The notes: a model not told the origin generated them from the letters alone. A stretch of 64,000 bases of DNA from Bolinopsis microptera (GCF_026151205.1 NC_087082.1:7571908-7635907); one strand, 5' to 3'; shown: positions 47,961 to 61,948, counted from the stretch's first letter. Translations and numbers: made by a program.

Positions 47961-50900
47961 GATCAGGAGGATGTGAGCGATCTTTCAGCTGATGTTTTGA
48001 CAGTGCAGTGTTACTGTAGTCGGGCTGGTTGCTCCCTCACCACAGTGCGCTGTGCAGCGTTATAACTCCCCACTCTATAGATGCACTGTTTTACTCGCCT
48101 GTAATCTGGATTTGTCTACCTTCCTTCAGCGATCTTATACGATCAGTAGATGGTTTGGTCAACTAGAGTATACTTTAGCGCTGCCATTTCCAAACTTCGA
48201 CTTGAAATTATTTGCTGATACAGATTTAAACCACCCCACTATAATTGAGCTCACTAGTCTCACCAGTCTCACTAGATCTATATTAAACATGCACCTAACC
48301 TGTCCTCACTGCTTTTAACAACCCCAGCCAGCTCCACCCTTCGTGTCAAATCGCACGTGCAATACCTGACTTCCGGGCTTTTGCCATGGTGAGCACGTGA
48401 ACTATCACGTGAGAAACCGTAGTGTTGTCATGGGATTGACAGGTATAAGTTGTATCGGTTTGATAAGAAACTAGGTGTGATCTCACCGCTGGTAGCACAA
48501 CAGCTAGGGGTAAGGTTTCAAGCTTTTAATTTTCACTTCACAGATTATAATACAACAACTTTATGGCTATAAGTATGTTATATCACACATATTATGTAGC
48601 TGGTAGCTGGCTTCACCTTATATACCCCTCCGTGTGTATTGTCCAATTTACAACTAAAATCCAACACATAGCTACCTGTATTGTGACCCGCAGAAATGTG
48701 TATATTATAGCGACTGAAAGGCAATGTATACCGGAGGTGGTCTATAAATAACCGCCGAATAAACCACCACTACTCTGCTAAACACACTACTTAGCTAAAC
48801 ATGTTTGTATTCTCATTAAATCATGTGACCAATGACCTGGTCAGAGTAAATGTGATCAATGACACTTCCCACCTGGTCGCGTGACTATATGTCACACTAC
48901 CTTCACTATTCAGCTCATTGTTTGTTTTGGAGGAGGCTGAGCGGACATAAATTGACGATGAGAGGCTACGATTACCGTGATGATCATATGTGTGTTTTGT
49001 AATACTGTTATAGGCGCCAGTATGTTATTGTTAATGTTGTGATTGATAAGGAATACGGATTACGGTATGTGATTGTTAATGTTGTGATTGATACGGTATG
49101 TGATTGTTGGACGTTGGTGTTGTGTTTGATGAGGTATGTGACTATTGGTGTTGTGATTGTTACACACGCCCCCAGTGGGGGGGGGGGGGGGTGGGGATGG
49201 TCCGTATGTAATGTTTATAGTAGTGTAATGTTTATTGTGAGTATACTATTCTATTATCGCATATCTTCCCTCTTGGACCTGCATAATAGCCAGAGCTTAT
49301 AGAAGTTACTTATTCAGTCCCATTATTATGTGTACTGTATATTGTGGCTAATTACCCAAACCTGGGGTTTAGCAGGCCCCAGTAGATACAGGTCCTTCTA
49401 GCTCGATATATCTAATTACCTTCCACTTCTCATGGTGATCACCTTATTTGCACTCGTATAATTGTTATTTAGTTCTGAGGAAGGGTTTTGTGAGCTGTAT
49501 TATCACTATCAGCTAGCTACAGGTAATAACGTGGCTACAGTTAATAAAGTGGCCACTTCTTTGTTTGTTACTTGGCTAACCCGCAACTTATGAAACTTCT
49601 CCCTTTCGCGGTTTGAGGAGAACGTGTCAAAACTTGACAGTAGAGCTATTGAGTGAGAGCCAACTGCCAACAAATAAATAATGAAGTAGTGATGAAGACA
49701 ATACAACTGCTCCCTCTTTTCTCTTCTCCTACTCTGAACGGTAATTACTCTTCTGGGAGGAGGGGGGTACAAGTGCTATTTTCAGGCCTCAAACTCCTGG
49801 TTTGTAGATTAATTTGCTTTAGTACGTAGCACCAGCCTTCTTCCCAGTACATTATACACCTCGCACCTTCCACTAGCTTATAACATTTTTATTGTACACA
49901 TTCTAGCGTGCACTTTAGAGTTCCTTTAGAGTTCCTGCTGCGAGGTTTAGAGTTTCTTTAGAGTTCCTGCTGAGATGCGAGGTTAAGAGTTCCTGCTGAG
50001 ATGTGAAGTTTAGAGTTCCTGTTGAGATATGAGAAGTGAGAGTTTTATACCCAGTTATAGTCATTCGATAATAGCACTAAATATGTTTGGTATTGTTCTA
50101 ATTTCTACACGGTCACTGAGATTTAAACAAGTTTCATGTTTCTCTCTAAAGGACCCCCTCTAAATAATCTTTAGTTTCATCTTAAGGACCCCCCTTAAGG
50201 ACAATTTGAATATACTTAACTCAGTTCTAAAGAATAGTAAAGGTCCCTCAGTCTCTCACTCTGACTCCTTCATAATGTCGCATTTCTAATTTATTTGGTT
50301 TTCTTTTGTAGAATTATTAGATCATGTGCAGGCTGTTGATTGTTCTATTTTAAAGTGTATTTTAACGTCGAGGCAGTTAAGTCGCTAAACTCACCTAATA
50401 TTTTGAGTCTAACTACAAAGTCTGCCACATTTCTGTTGACGTGAGTTTTAATCACCATCCGTCTATAAACTGCCACTTCATCCTCGCTTTCGCCTCACTT
50501 CCCTCGCTTTCGCCTAACTTCACATATTCCACGTTGGATAAAGTTTAGTTGAAGTGGTTGTCAAATTGTCCGGGTAGTCTTCCTGCAACATTACCACTGT
50601 CTAGATATGTGATATGTTTTATGAAGGAGCAATATGTGACAAGTTTAAAAGAGGGTGACGCAGTGAAACTTTGTTACGGTTTTATCACTATGTTACCATA
50701 GCAAAGTGTCAACTCTTAACTCAACTCATCAATGCTGTTTTAATTTAACATATTGTCTGCCACTTTGTGAAATGTCTGCCGCATGAAGGGTTCTATGTTG
50801 GATCTGTGATAAATAGTGCATTGAAACCTTGGGAAAATTTTTCATATCAATTCTAAACCTTATAATCGTAATATTTTAGACTCTATGAAATAGCAACCTA

Positions 50901-52660
50901 AAAATAGAGGCCTCAATAAACTCTATTTCAGTTTACTTGCTAATGATTTGACGTGTCTCGTGACTTGTAAATCGTCTAGCGTGTTAGCTGTAAGCTCTTA
51001 AAAAGGAAAATATCGCGCCCCGCGATACCTTTATAAGTTTATACTTTACAGTTTCGATACACACTTGTCAGGTTTCTGTGCTTTGTCATCCTAAGGCTGC
51101 AGTTTTAACATAATATTGTAACTTTGTAGCTGCTGAGGGAATTGCTAACGGGAATTCTATGTAGGGCTTTTTTCACCTGTCATTTCCACTGCAGCCAATT
51201 TAGGAACCCGTAGTTATTATCCGACTGGTTATTTCTCCAGTTACCGTCATTACTGAGCTTTATATTTTACTTTCTCGCAGGGGGCTTGATAGGGTTACAC
51301 AGTGTGGTACATGTGGAGAACATGTGGAGACTGATTAAAATTACCCATGTTTTCGATTAGAGAGGGGGTCACAACAAATCGGGTGTATTACTGTAAGTAG
51401 AGCTGGTGGTAACCCTCATTTCCAGACCACATGTGGATAATATCGGGGTGATTTTCACTTGGTCCCGACTCCACGTGCAGGTTGCCAGGGTAACGGGGGA
51501 GAGGGGGTGCACGTGCACGCTGATACGAGTCATTGCGTGTACGGCTGTGTACATTAACCAATTAGGTGGAGGAGAGTCCCCTAATTGCAGCTGAGTAATG
51601 CATCATGCACATCGCCCCCGCCTATACTCCCCACTACGTGTGGGGCCTCATTCTCATCTGCTCACGTGATCGGATTCCTCATTTTCCAACAATCATTTTG
51701 GCGCGAAGTTGCAAGTACACGGGGCGAAGTTAATGGTTGTCTCGATTATATCTGACTAGGATTCCAGGGTAACATCTGTCGCAACATGTTAGCGTGTGTT
51801 CTTTGTCAGCTTTGTGTACAAATTAAACTGCAGCAGCTAGGTAGATAGTTCTTGGGGGATGGGATGTTTTTGTATGATAGACTATTTTCCCTGATAATCT
51901 CACACAACCCTGTCATAGTGATGGTTGTCATAGTGATGGTGTACTGTGATAAGATTGTGTGTGATGTACTAGGAGCTGTCCTTATTTGTATGTTGTTGCT
52001 CCAGTTCCGGCTTTCTTCCCAGAGTCACATTGACTATCAGAGTCACGTGTGATTCGTCACACATTTTGACGTTACTTATCGCATTATATGACGCATTGTT
52101 TGTGGGATTTGTCACACCTTTTGCCGTTATATTTGTCGCACTCTAACGTAGTGGGCGGCACTTTATAAACTACAAAACTACAAAGTAACTTGCTACTGTA
52201 CTGCTACTATTTGGCAGTGTTGAGACGTTTCCTGCACCCGCTGAAGGTTGTGCATGTTCATGGTGCGAGACATGAATTGCTTTTTAAACTTCATACACTC
52301 AGTCTGTTGGATATGACGTGTTTTTCTCGGGGTTCTATTCAGAGACTTACTTTTAACTAACTTTACTAGGCTGCTTTGTTTTACTTTTATACCCTGGCTG
52401 CATTGTCGTTATAAGGTTAAGTAAAGCGAGGCTCTTAGACGTGTTAAGGACTCGCGACAATACCGTTACGATTGCTTGCTGCTGACTAATAACCATTAAA
52501 TAACCATTTATCAGCTCACTACCCTATCTATCGACCTGCCCGTATCTCTAACTGTCAACACCACGTTTACCAGAGACGTTTTTGTTATCGCCACTTTTTC
52601 TGTGGGCGAGAACCTTTATTAGTATATTTAGTATAAGCTATTGTCTGTCAGGAGAGAGGG
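47961..52660. other. Intergenic, no gene assigned
   Basis: Holds CACGTG sites near 48353, 48394, 48406, 51473, 51510, 51664 and 52043, a G-run (about 49177-49191), and an imperfect repeat of AGAGTTCCTGCTGAGATG at 49912-50035. Frames of 60-90 codons lack family or splice support. Confidence 0.4.
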
Positions 52661-52661
52661 A

Positions 52662-52822
52662 ACCCCCTCTCCTCTCCTCTCCTCTCCTCTCCTCCTCTCC
52701 TCTCCTCTCCTCTCCTCTCCTCTCCTCTCCTCTCCTCTCCTCTCCTCTCCTCTCCTCTCCTCTCCTCTCCTCTCCTCTCCTCTCCTCTCCTCTCCTCTCC
52801 TCTCCTCTCCTCCTCTTCTCCT
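52662..52822. repeat. Pentanucleotide (CTCCT)n array
   Basis: About 31 copies with strict strand asymmetry (pyrimidine on +), a possible triplex-forming tract. Frames of alternating SSPLL or GEERR are artefacts. Confidence 0.97.
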
Positions 52823-53696
52823 TTCTTTAAGAGAGACCACCCTAATAATGGGGAAATAGTTGATATTGCCAGCTCAGCTATATAAAATATACTGTCCTAG
52901 TTAATATAATATGAGAATATAAGAATAATGACTCGCTGCTATTTACCAACGGACCCAGCGGTCGCTAGTAGTTTAATTGCACATTAATTGAGCCAAATTA
53001 AGCTACAATAATTCCTTGATTGAGCTACAATAGCTTGCAGACCCTACTTTTGTTTGGTATATTTTCTTTACGCACATTATTCTTATTTTGGAATTCTATT
53101 GATCATGTTGGTCGTATTTCATCTTGTTTTAGTGCAAGCTCTAGATCAGACCTAAGCTCTGAATTTTACCTAAATTGTTGGTTTATTTCTGCGATCACTT
53201 TTCTTTGCTTTCTGACTACAACTACAAGCCGCTCCAAAAGTCACTTGTTTGGTTGTCTAAACTTGTGTTCTCTCCATCTCACGTAGTTTCGCGGCCCTCC
53301 TGCTTCATGAGGCAACATTCAGCACGCCTCTAATCGATTTCAAATTACTTAACACTCTTTCCAATTTGTTTGCCTGATAGGATCCTTTTGCTGTTCGGAT
53401 TAAATTCTTTCTTGATCTTAAGTTCTCGCGGTAGAAATTATTTGCTCAGTGTCCAATATTGATAGATATAGAAGTATTCGGTTTATTGTAGACGACCTCC
53501 TCATCATATTTGAACACGGCTCCACATGTCCAATATTTGGTAGTCCACATGGCTGTCCACTGAGTAGCCCTACTGTAGAAGTAGTTACCATGGTGTCGAG
53601 ACACTGAGCCCCAGGCAGCACGTGGAACCTGACAGCCCTTCCGACTACACCACAGTTGACCGCGTGGCAAACACCCTTCTAGTTACCCTGACACAT

Positions 53697-53821
53697 GTTA
53701 CCATGGTCTTACCATGGTGTTACCACAGCAACAAGTTATCCATTTCTCTAGTGACAGATCTGTTAAACGCCGTTTCAACGCTATCCCACTATACGTGTTA
53801 CCATGGTGTTACCATAGCAAC
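53697..53821. promoter_or_regulatory. Cluster of X-box-like motifs
   Basis: Two groups, 53697-53732 and 53797-53821, contain GTTACCATGG, TTACCATGG, GTTACCACAGCAAC and GTTACCATAGCAAC. The last two fit the RFX X-box consensus. They share ATCCCACTA-type flanks, so partial duplication is likely. Confidence 0.5.
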
Positions 53822-56800
53822 GCTATCCCACTACTTTCAGAGCCCTGTCCCACTTCTTCCATCGCCGCCCTGTCATCAGGGGGTTTATAACATTGGTCCA
53901 GGATTTAACAGAGGTCTACATGTCAGGTTTATAACTGACCGGGTCTAACTGCTCCTCTTATTCATCCAAAAAGGAGGGTTTCAGCTTTTAAACAGCCACC
54001 TTGTCACTCTGTTAATTCTTAATACCATTTAGTAAGGTTTTGTGGCCTCAAAACGCGGTCTCTGGCTCACTTTCGCTGCTCGGCTTCTTTATCACCAGCT
54101 ATTGGCCGAGTTTGTGGGCTTGATTTTAGTTCTATAACGAGGTTTATAGAAGCTTTATCACCACTTTTTGGCCAGTTTGTGGGCTTGATTTGTGTTCTAT
54201 AACCAGGTTTCTGGTTAGATTAGGAATAACTAAAAGTTGGCTCAATAGTTAGTGGCGAGGGATGTGATTTTAAAGCTAACAATATGCTCACATAGGCTGG
54301 TAATGGTCGTGTTATAGGGTGTTAGGTACCCGCTCACATGCCACCCCCTGATACCCCGACCGGAGAGGGGTTCTCAGGTTAGAGAGGGTCTTCGTCTGGA
54401 GCTCAATCTCCCCCACAGCCCACTTTCTTTGTCTAACATCACTTCAGACTGCCCAATCATTACTACCTTGTATCACGTGACTGTTTGATCTTTGTCACCT
54501 GACTGTTTGATCTGGTTTTAGAGGCTCTTTTAGAGGTTTTCTCCCGCATGTTCTGAACTAGGTGCAGCTAAGAAAGATCTGTTTCTGTCATTGTCCGGGT
54601 TTGTTCTAGCGGGACTATTATCTCAGCTGCAACTGAATGTAAAGTAGCTCAAATTGTAGCTCGGCAGCAGGCTAATTAGTAATTAGTTACACAGGTAGAC
54701 AGTAAGGTGGAGCCCCTCTCTCTTCATACACCCCTCTCTTACTGTGTGCTCCTTCATAAATAACCTTATTGTATGGAGAGACATTCCTAACATCGCTGAT
54801 CGCCTCGTTATGAATATTTCAAATACTTGTCCATTGTGCCGGGAGTGTATGGGAACTGTTCGTGTTTAATAGGACTCTATTCTTGTTCTTGACTTCCTAT
54901 TGGTTCCGTACCACCGTGTGGTGATAAAGGGCTTTAATAGGACTCATTAACTGAACACCCCTGTGGGCAGCCAGCCTGTGGAGCTCCATTATTAGCCGTA
55001 CTCCTTATTAGCCTGTCATAATAAGTGTTCCTCGCGAGTACGGTGGAGGCGTCATCAGCAGACATAGCTGCTCGTTCCGTCACCTTTTGACATGGTCCCA
55101 CGTGGGGCATCTACAAACTGTAATTTGACTAATCAGGAGATCCGGTACTTGCTGATAGTCCCCTTTATTTGCCCCCTTTTCTCAATTAATTAGGTGGAAT
55201 TTTAATGACCAGATTAAGAGAACCCTAGTGGGGGACTTGACGGCTCAGACTTACGAGAATATAATTTTACTTGTAAGCGACTTGTAAGCGACTTGTAAGC
55301 GACTTGTAAGCGTATTGATGACACCATGCCAGATTGAGTGCGACTAGTCTATGTTTATATGTTTTGTGAGATGTATTGCCTGATATCAATCCTTTTGTTG
55401 GGCTGTCCTCCCCAGCCTATCCGTGCAGTGTGCTCACCCTGCTCACTGCGGGTACTGTGGTGTATTCTCCTTTTTGTTCTATCTGTTGGTTGTCCGGTTA
55501 TTAATCTATTTAATTGTTCAATGGCTGTGTCATTGGTGGATATCTATACTTTTGTTTGCACATGCTCACTTTATAAAGGAGTACAGCATTATCACTTGAA
55601 GCCTTTTCTTTTTACACGTTTAGCTAGTGAGCTGACTGCAGCTCACAGAAATACACGCGGCTCTGTTTTCTCTTGATGAACCAGCTGATGATTCAACTCA
55701 GATTGTGACTTATCAGAGGTCAGCATGACTTTGGTTTATTGGTTACATGACTTAAGATATGTGCAGACGAGAAAGAACATCCTTGTCCGCCCCGGTCACC
55801 ATTTCCCCAACATTCCAGCATGTGACTTGCTCACATTCTTTTGCCAATATCAGTCATGAAACGGGACCGAATTCTGCCTAGTCCGGGTGAATTCCGCCTT
55901 AGTTCTAAAAATAGTGCGGGTGATCCCGCGGTTATATTGTCATCTTCCCTCGTCTCTTCTAAACTCTCCTCTTGAGTAGAGTGACGAGGAAGAGCCAGCT
56001 CCTGCTGAGCTGGAGAAATATCTCCCTGCTACTGTGTACTGTGTAGTGTTTCTAACGTCGCAACATAGCTACCGTTATATTGCGCTATTTTAAAGTTAAT
56101 ATACTTATAGTGGCTGGTACTACCTGTACTATCATAGGAGGTATACCATCATGGGACTACTTCAGGGAGTGTTGTTCTGAGGTCATGGTCCTCTGACTTC
56201 ATGTCACGTGACTCCACCTCCCTCCATATACATATTGTCTCTACTTTTACAGACTTTACAGCTCCGATATATGCACATTGTACCTGCAACATGCACCACC
56301 CACTCTACCTCCTCCCATTTTTACAGTGCGATATTTTTAATAGGCGCTCACTTTTGTTCCTTAGTAAAATTATTATTTTTGTGTGAGTTGCAGTTTTACT
56401 AGCATATTGTAACGTAATGTATAGTGTATACGCTATACATTTCCTATACATGTAGTTGTGTACTCTACTATCCTTTGAGAGCAGTGTACTCACCCTATAA
56501 CTCCACAAAGGATCACATAACGTGTAGTTTGTAAAGGGCCGCTCAGTTACTATAAAGCTCTTCAACCTCTCAAAGCATGTATCATAGTAGTGTAGTAGTG
56601 TCTGTAAGACCACTAGTTTGTTCCGATATATTTAACTGTGGCTTCTAGAGCTGATCGGTATCACTTGTGGACCAAGTGGAGCGTTAATAATGGACAAATG
56701 GGCGTATATCCGGGCAAGGAGTGGGCATTTCTCGCCCTGTACCAGTTTACAGGAGAAAGAACCTTCTACCACGTCACCAGGGATATTACATTTTCACGGT

Positions 56801-57050
56801 TTTATGAATTTATGCGACCTCGAGCGTTGAGTTTCACGCTTATTAATCTTATTTTCCACATAAGTTTCTGAAAACTTATCTTTTTCTCTCTTCTAGAAAC
56901 TCCATCCATGTGTTACAGCCCAAGATAGTGTGTTCTAGTTCCCATCTCATAATATGGTGGTTCGTTCATATTATTGACAATTTTTCGTTCTTATACACAC
57001 TTCAAACCTTTCAATCGTATCCTTATATTCATCTAACTAAAATGTTTAGA
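53822..57050. other. Intergenic, no gene assigned
   Basis: An 11-bp repeat CTTGTAAGCGA (about four copies) lies at 55272-55315. CACGTG sites at about 54474, 55099 and 56205, the last inside GTCACGTGAC (56203-56212). Short frames only. Confidence 0.4.
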
Positions 57051-57099
57051 AATAGATATATTTGGGTAGCAGGCACATGGCGGATACCGTGTGACTCAA

Positions 57100-57150
57100 T
57101 ACAACGTCACGTGGTGTGACGTCACGTGGTATGTGGTGTGACGTCATCAA
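57100..57150. promoter_or_regulatory. Two GTCACGTGGT E-boxes alternating with TGACGTCA CRE sites
   Basis: Within 50 bp: CGTCACGTGGTGTGACGTCA, then CGTGGTATGTGGTGTGACGT followed by CATC. A partial tandem duplication has doubled an E-box/CRE pair. The CRE matches the CREB/ATF palindrome TGACGTCA exactly in both copies. Confidence 0.55.
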
Positions 57151-57509
57151 GCCACCACTCTCCCTGCACCCTGTGTACGTGAGCATGTGGCTGCTGTAAT
57201 TATTGCTGATTAGCCTAATTTACATCCCCTAAATGTCGGCCGTGTTCCGTCTCATTAAGCAGAATAGTGGGGATTTGTAGCCACGCCTTCACCCTCATGT
57301 TCTGGTAACATTGTATTTTAGTCATGTGACCTTGTGGTTTATTGTTCTGTCTAGGAGCCTCCTCCCTCTTCTGGGATCCTGTGGTTCAGGTTCTGGTCCT
57401 GTCTCTCATGATTGAGGTTCTAGTAGTGTCTGGAGGTTGTCAAGAGAGCTGACATTTGATCCGTCGGGGGCGGCTACATGCGGACCGGCTACATGCTCCC
57501 TCTCTGTGT

Positions 57510-57523
57510 GTTGCCATGACAAC
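57510..57523. promoter_or_regulatory. Consensus RFX X-box GTTGCCATGACAAC
   Basis: Palindrome-like 14-mer matching the canonical X-box GTTGCCATGGCAAC with one change. It stands alone about 6 kb upstream of the ZFP36-type exon. Confidence 0.5.
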
Positions 57524-57789
57524 ACGCAGCTGTCTGTCAGACAACACCCATCTAGATGTGCTGTTTCCTAGTTCCCTGTTACTAGAGTAGCGGTAGTTCT
57601 TAGTTCCCTGTGTTTAACTTTAGTCCTTTTTCTCCTGTCCTGTGTGTTTAACGGCTACAGACGGCAGGTCGACACTACAAACTCTCTAGTCACAGGGGTT
57701 TAACAGTGTCCGACGTCAAGTCGCCCTTCTTAAGTCATCATTCTCCTCCTCTTCTCTCCAGCTCACTCTGTCTTCTCTCTAGCTTGTAG

Positions 57790-57862
57790 CTCGCTCTGTG
57801 ATGCTCGCTCTGTGATGCTCGCTCTGTGATGCTCGCTCTGTGATGCTCGCTCTGTGATGCTC
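57790..57862. repeat. 14-bp (TCTGTGATGCTCGC)n repeat, five copies
   Basis: Perfect copies. The minus-strand frame giving repeated RASQSEHH is an artefact of the repeat. Confidence 0.95.
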
Positions 57863-60570
57863 GACAGTTTTCTGGGCGAGCAAACACCTCCCTGCTATTA
57901 TAGTACTTCTCACTCTCCTTATTAAGCTGTCGTATTGTGCATGTTGGCGGCCCTGTACAATATAGGTACAATATACGTTTAGTAACTGCTATTATAGCTG
58001 TGTAAGTATCTTTGTGGCCACCTACTTTTGTTTTTTTTCGGGTACTTAAAGTTTGTCAAGCGGTTAAGTGGCACATATCTGAATTTTTCCCTTGGCGAAT
58101 GTTCGCTCAGTGCCAATATTTCAGGAGCACCCTGAATTCGCACTCTCTTTATCTCTCTCTCTCTGGGACTCACGACCGGCCCACCAGCTGTCACATCCAA
58201 TGCGTGTGTCCAGCGAATTATCACCGATCAAAACACAAGCGGCAGCCTATTATTCGAAGCATAATATTTCCCGCTCTATACTGAAGCTCTAGACCTTCGT
58301 CCAAAAATCCAGCTCAATCCGCATTAACTGACGAAGTTGTGTTTAGCAGTCTTTCAAGTGCCCTGGAGATGTCCCCAAGGTCCCTCTCTGTAATCCATAC
58401 AATCTTCTGTCCTCTGAATCTACCCACAATCTACCCACTCTACAACTAGCCCAGCTTCTTCCACTCTTTGTTGATCGTTGGTAAAGGGACACTACCAATA
58501 ATAGCTCTCATAAAATGATCACTGTGAAACAACTCTCTCTCCTCCCTGCCACCCTTCTATCCTCCCTGCCACCTCCTCTCTCCTCTGGAATGCACTGCAT
58601 CTCACTGCGGTATGTTAAACATGCTGGATTCCCTCCTAATAATAATACCCCTTGTCACCAGATTGTTCAGAGTTTTGTCACCACTCTCCCTCGTTTTCTC
58701 TGCCCGGCTACCCGGATATAGTGCTCAGCTTTGCAGTGTGGTTTTATAACGTGTTAACAAGTTGACAGGGCTTTCTCTCTCCGAGAAGCTCCAACTGCGC
58801 GGCTCTCTCTTCGAACTGCCCGGCACCTTGTTAAGGACAAATGTTAATGTGTTCAGCGCTGCAGTATTTCCGGATCTTAGCTTTACCTGCTTCATTGTTA
58901 GATCACAGTGTTTATTTCTGAAGCGCTTTGCCCTGTTCATTATAGCTTTGATCCTGGTATGTAAGTATTTGCCATGTTAACGGCCGTTGTTAATCTCAAA
59001 GGTGAAACCTTGTTGTAATCCCGCTCTGCAATTAGTTGTGATTTATTGAGAAGCCGACCTCTTTCTTTGTATTCTCATTTTGTATTTTTAGTTTACCCGA
59101 ATATATGTTAGAGTTCAATTTAATTTGCCGCCCAATTCCTACAATTTGTTGCTTTTATTGACCGAATTTCTGTTAACGTTCCTTTTCGTGAAAAGAAAGT
59201 GAGATTTGCGAAGAGAGCACAAAACTATGTTCACGTTGCACCATCTCGACTGCAACATATGTTTTCTGCTAATGACTTTATACCGATAACCATTAAGCCC
59301 CCCTCCTCCCTCTCTCGCTTACATCTGGAGCTTTACATTATATAGCCGCTATTTGTACATGGTGTTTTGTTATGTCTTTAGCTACATGTGTTGTCTAATG
59401 TTGTTTGAGTTTGACACACTCTCACAGCCCCGCAGTTCAAACAGTACCGCATGTGGGGTATAAAGGAATGTGGGGAAAGATTGTGATCTCGTTTAGAGGG
59501 ATAGTGATTAGTGGGGGATCAGCTGAATAGTGAATACAGGCACATACTGGTTAACTGCCGGAATCTCTTGTGTTGGTGAATGGCTTGTTTTGTTATATAG
59601 TGTTATAAAGGAGTTTGTGAGGAGTTGAAACGTTTTATTTTAGTGGTACTGTACCAGGTACCTGCTTAATATACTGACAAATAAGCTCTCACTACATGTA
59701 AAGAGTATTTGTCTTGTTGGCCTGCAATTAGACATTTGTCAGAGGTATTACCCTCATTTGTCGTTCAATTAGTATATTATTCTCATGGACCGGCACAATT
59801 ATTTTCATTAACTTATACTTGTTTGGAACACTTTTTGACACTTTGTGAATGTCGGAGTTAATCGCACCGTGCGGGTCATCACTGTTGTGTAGGAACAATG
59901 AACAACTTTGTATGCTTCTGCTCCTTTGTTTTTGCAATGTTACCCAGTCAATATATCAAGACAAATTAAAGAGGGCGATGACCCTCTCCCCCGCTGATGA
60001 TAATGTGGTGATGACGGGGCACAATATGGCTTTAGAGCTGTATCTGTCAACTGTCATTCCTCAAAAAGGGGGTGTTGAAGTGTTCGTATCTCGTGTACAA
60101 GGATTATGTTGCAAGGGTAGTGCGAGATATGGGATATCCTGATAACTAACTATCTGGCTATTACTTTGTGAGATAGCAACTCCATAATGTTGTATTTAAC
60201 TCATTCTACTTGTAATCAGAAGAGAGCAAATAGTATTACGATTAACGGTATTATTATACTCCATGTGGCTGTGTGATCTTGAAACAGTTTTGCAAGTGAT
60301 TCGGTTACTCTTTTTCTTGCTGGTTTGTTGATTAAGAGTAATACTGCATTAAACTGTATTTAATCATTTAGATAACTAAAACTGGTTCTCCGCGGTAGTG
60401 ATGTGCCCATTATTTAGTCACTCTCTACTTCCCTCTCTTCTTCCCGCCACTTTCCCCTTCACGTTTCTCAGCCCTTGGAGGTGCATGCACTACAGTCACC
60501 ATTACCATTGTTGTTACAGCTGACAGTATCCTTTACTTGACATGCTATGTTGCTGTCAGGTGACCTACTA

Positions 60571-60590
60571 CCATATAAGGTAGTCACGTG
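60571..60590 (+). promoter_or_regulatory. CArG + 4 nt + CACGTG composite
   Basis: CCATATAAGG, TAGT, CACGTG. The spacer TAGT also follows the CArG at 38902-38905. It is 3 kb upstream of the ZFP36-type coding exon. Confidence 0.6.
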
Positions 60591-61487
60591 CCCGGCGCAC
60601 CACCGTTTCCGCAAGTCGAAACCGCGCGTTTTACTAAGACTTCCCAGATTTGAAAGGTTTTGGTTAAACAGGAGCACTAGGAGTGCAGTATAGGTGTTGT
60701 ATAGGTGTTGTAGCAGTACTGTAGTGTAGAGGTAGGGGTGAAGTGTGAGGGGAAGTGAGAAGAGGTGTTGTACGAGTGTGACAGGTCCCTTGTCTCTCAG
60801 GGCACTTGTACCGGCTCACTCTTACTGCCAATCCCTCCCAGTTAAATAGTGGTCCCATGTAGGCTGCTAACCGTCCAATCAGAAGATCTTAATCTACCAG
60901 ATTGACCAATCAGAAGACAGGAAATCAGAAGACGTTTTCAGATCTCCTTCTTCTTCTCTCATCCACTATTAAGGACTGCCAGATCTCTGACATGGTCAAT
61001 TTGTTTATGTCTCCCCCTGGGTTTACTGAGGTTCATAGGGCCCTCCTTTATTCAGTTTATCTATAAAATCTGTATTAGGAGGAGTCAAATTGATTTACTC
61101 TCGTATCAGTAATATTATACTGGGTAGCTTTTACTTTCGTCTCATGTGAATCATCCTACATAGTTCGCTAACTCACTTGAGTCTTTATTACTTTATTATA
61201 TTACTACTTTATTTTATTACTAATTTATTATAACACTACTTTTTAAAATTTCAATTTTACTGCTTTATTCCTATTTATTACTTATTTCCGCTGTTTCAGT
61301 TGTAAGTGTAATCTCACTGTACTGCAGCTCCTGATTTTAGAATAGCTCTCAGTGTTGCAAATTGCTCTTTCTCGTACACTTCATAATGTAGTGTGAATTG
61401 TGTAAGTGCGAAGAAGAGCTCAATGATCTAGCTGTACATAACATCCCCTATCGAAACACAGTATAATTCGTACTAGTAGCACTATAC

Positions 61488-61528
<41 letters not shown>

Positions 61529-61948
61529 TAGTGGTGAAGTGTAAGTGTAGTGAACTAGTGTTGTAATCAATAGTGGCGAGGTGTAATTCCTTTTATCTCC
61601 CTCAGACTTTACGGCAATCTAGCTTGCTTTATATGTAACTCCGTGCAGGTCATTGTTATTATTTATTATTATTCTTATTTCTGATATTTTTCTTTCCTTC
61701 CAGAATATTCTGTTCTTTTTTTCAATTTATAGTAAATGTGGTTATTATATTTTAGTCTCCAGATATAATGTGTGATATTGGCTGTGCAGTTTTGTACACA
61801 TAAATAGAGCAGTGAGTGTATAATTTGGTGTACAATGTACACATTCTCCTCATGTTTTATAATTGTAAAATGAGGTCAATTGTGCGCTGTTGCGGCGTGG
61901 TCAACGAGCTTGTCATTCCTGCTCATACTTATCATCCACTGCCACTGA

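Noticed and set aside
52628-52859. Arginine/glutamate-rich or Ser-Pro-Leu frames
   Set aside because: Pentanucleotide repeat.
55338-55676. 112-codon cysteine-rich plus-strand frame
   Set aside because: No ATG at the start and no signal of a known family.
59849-60142. 97-codon ATG frame upstream of the ZFP36-type gene
   Set aside because: No recognised domain or splice support; kept only as a note in the upstream-region entry.
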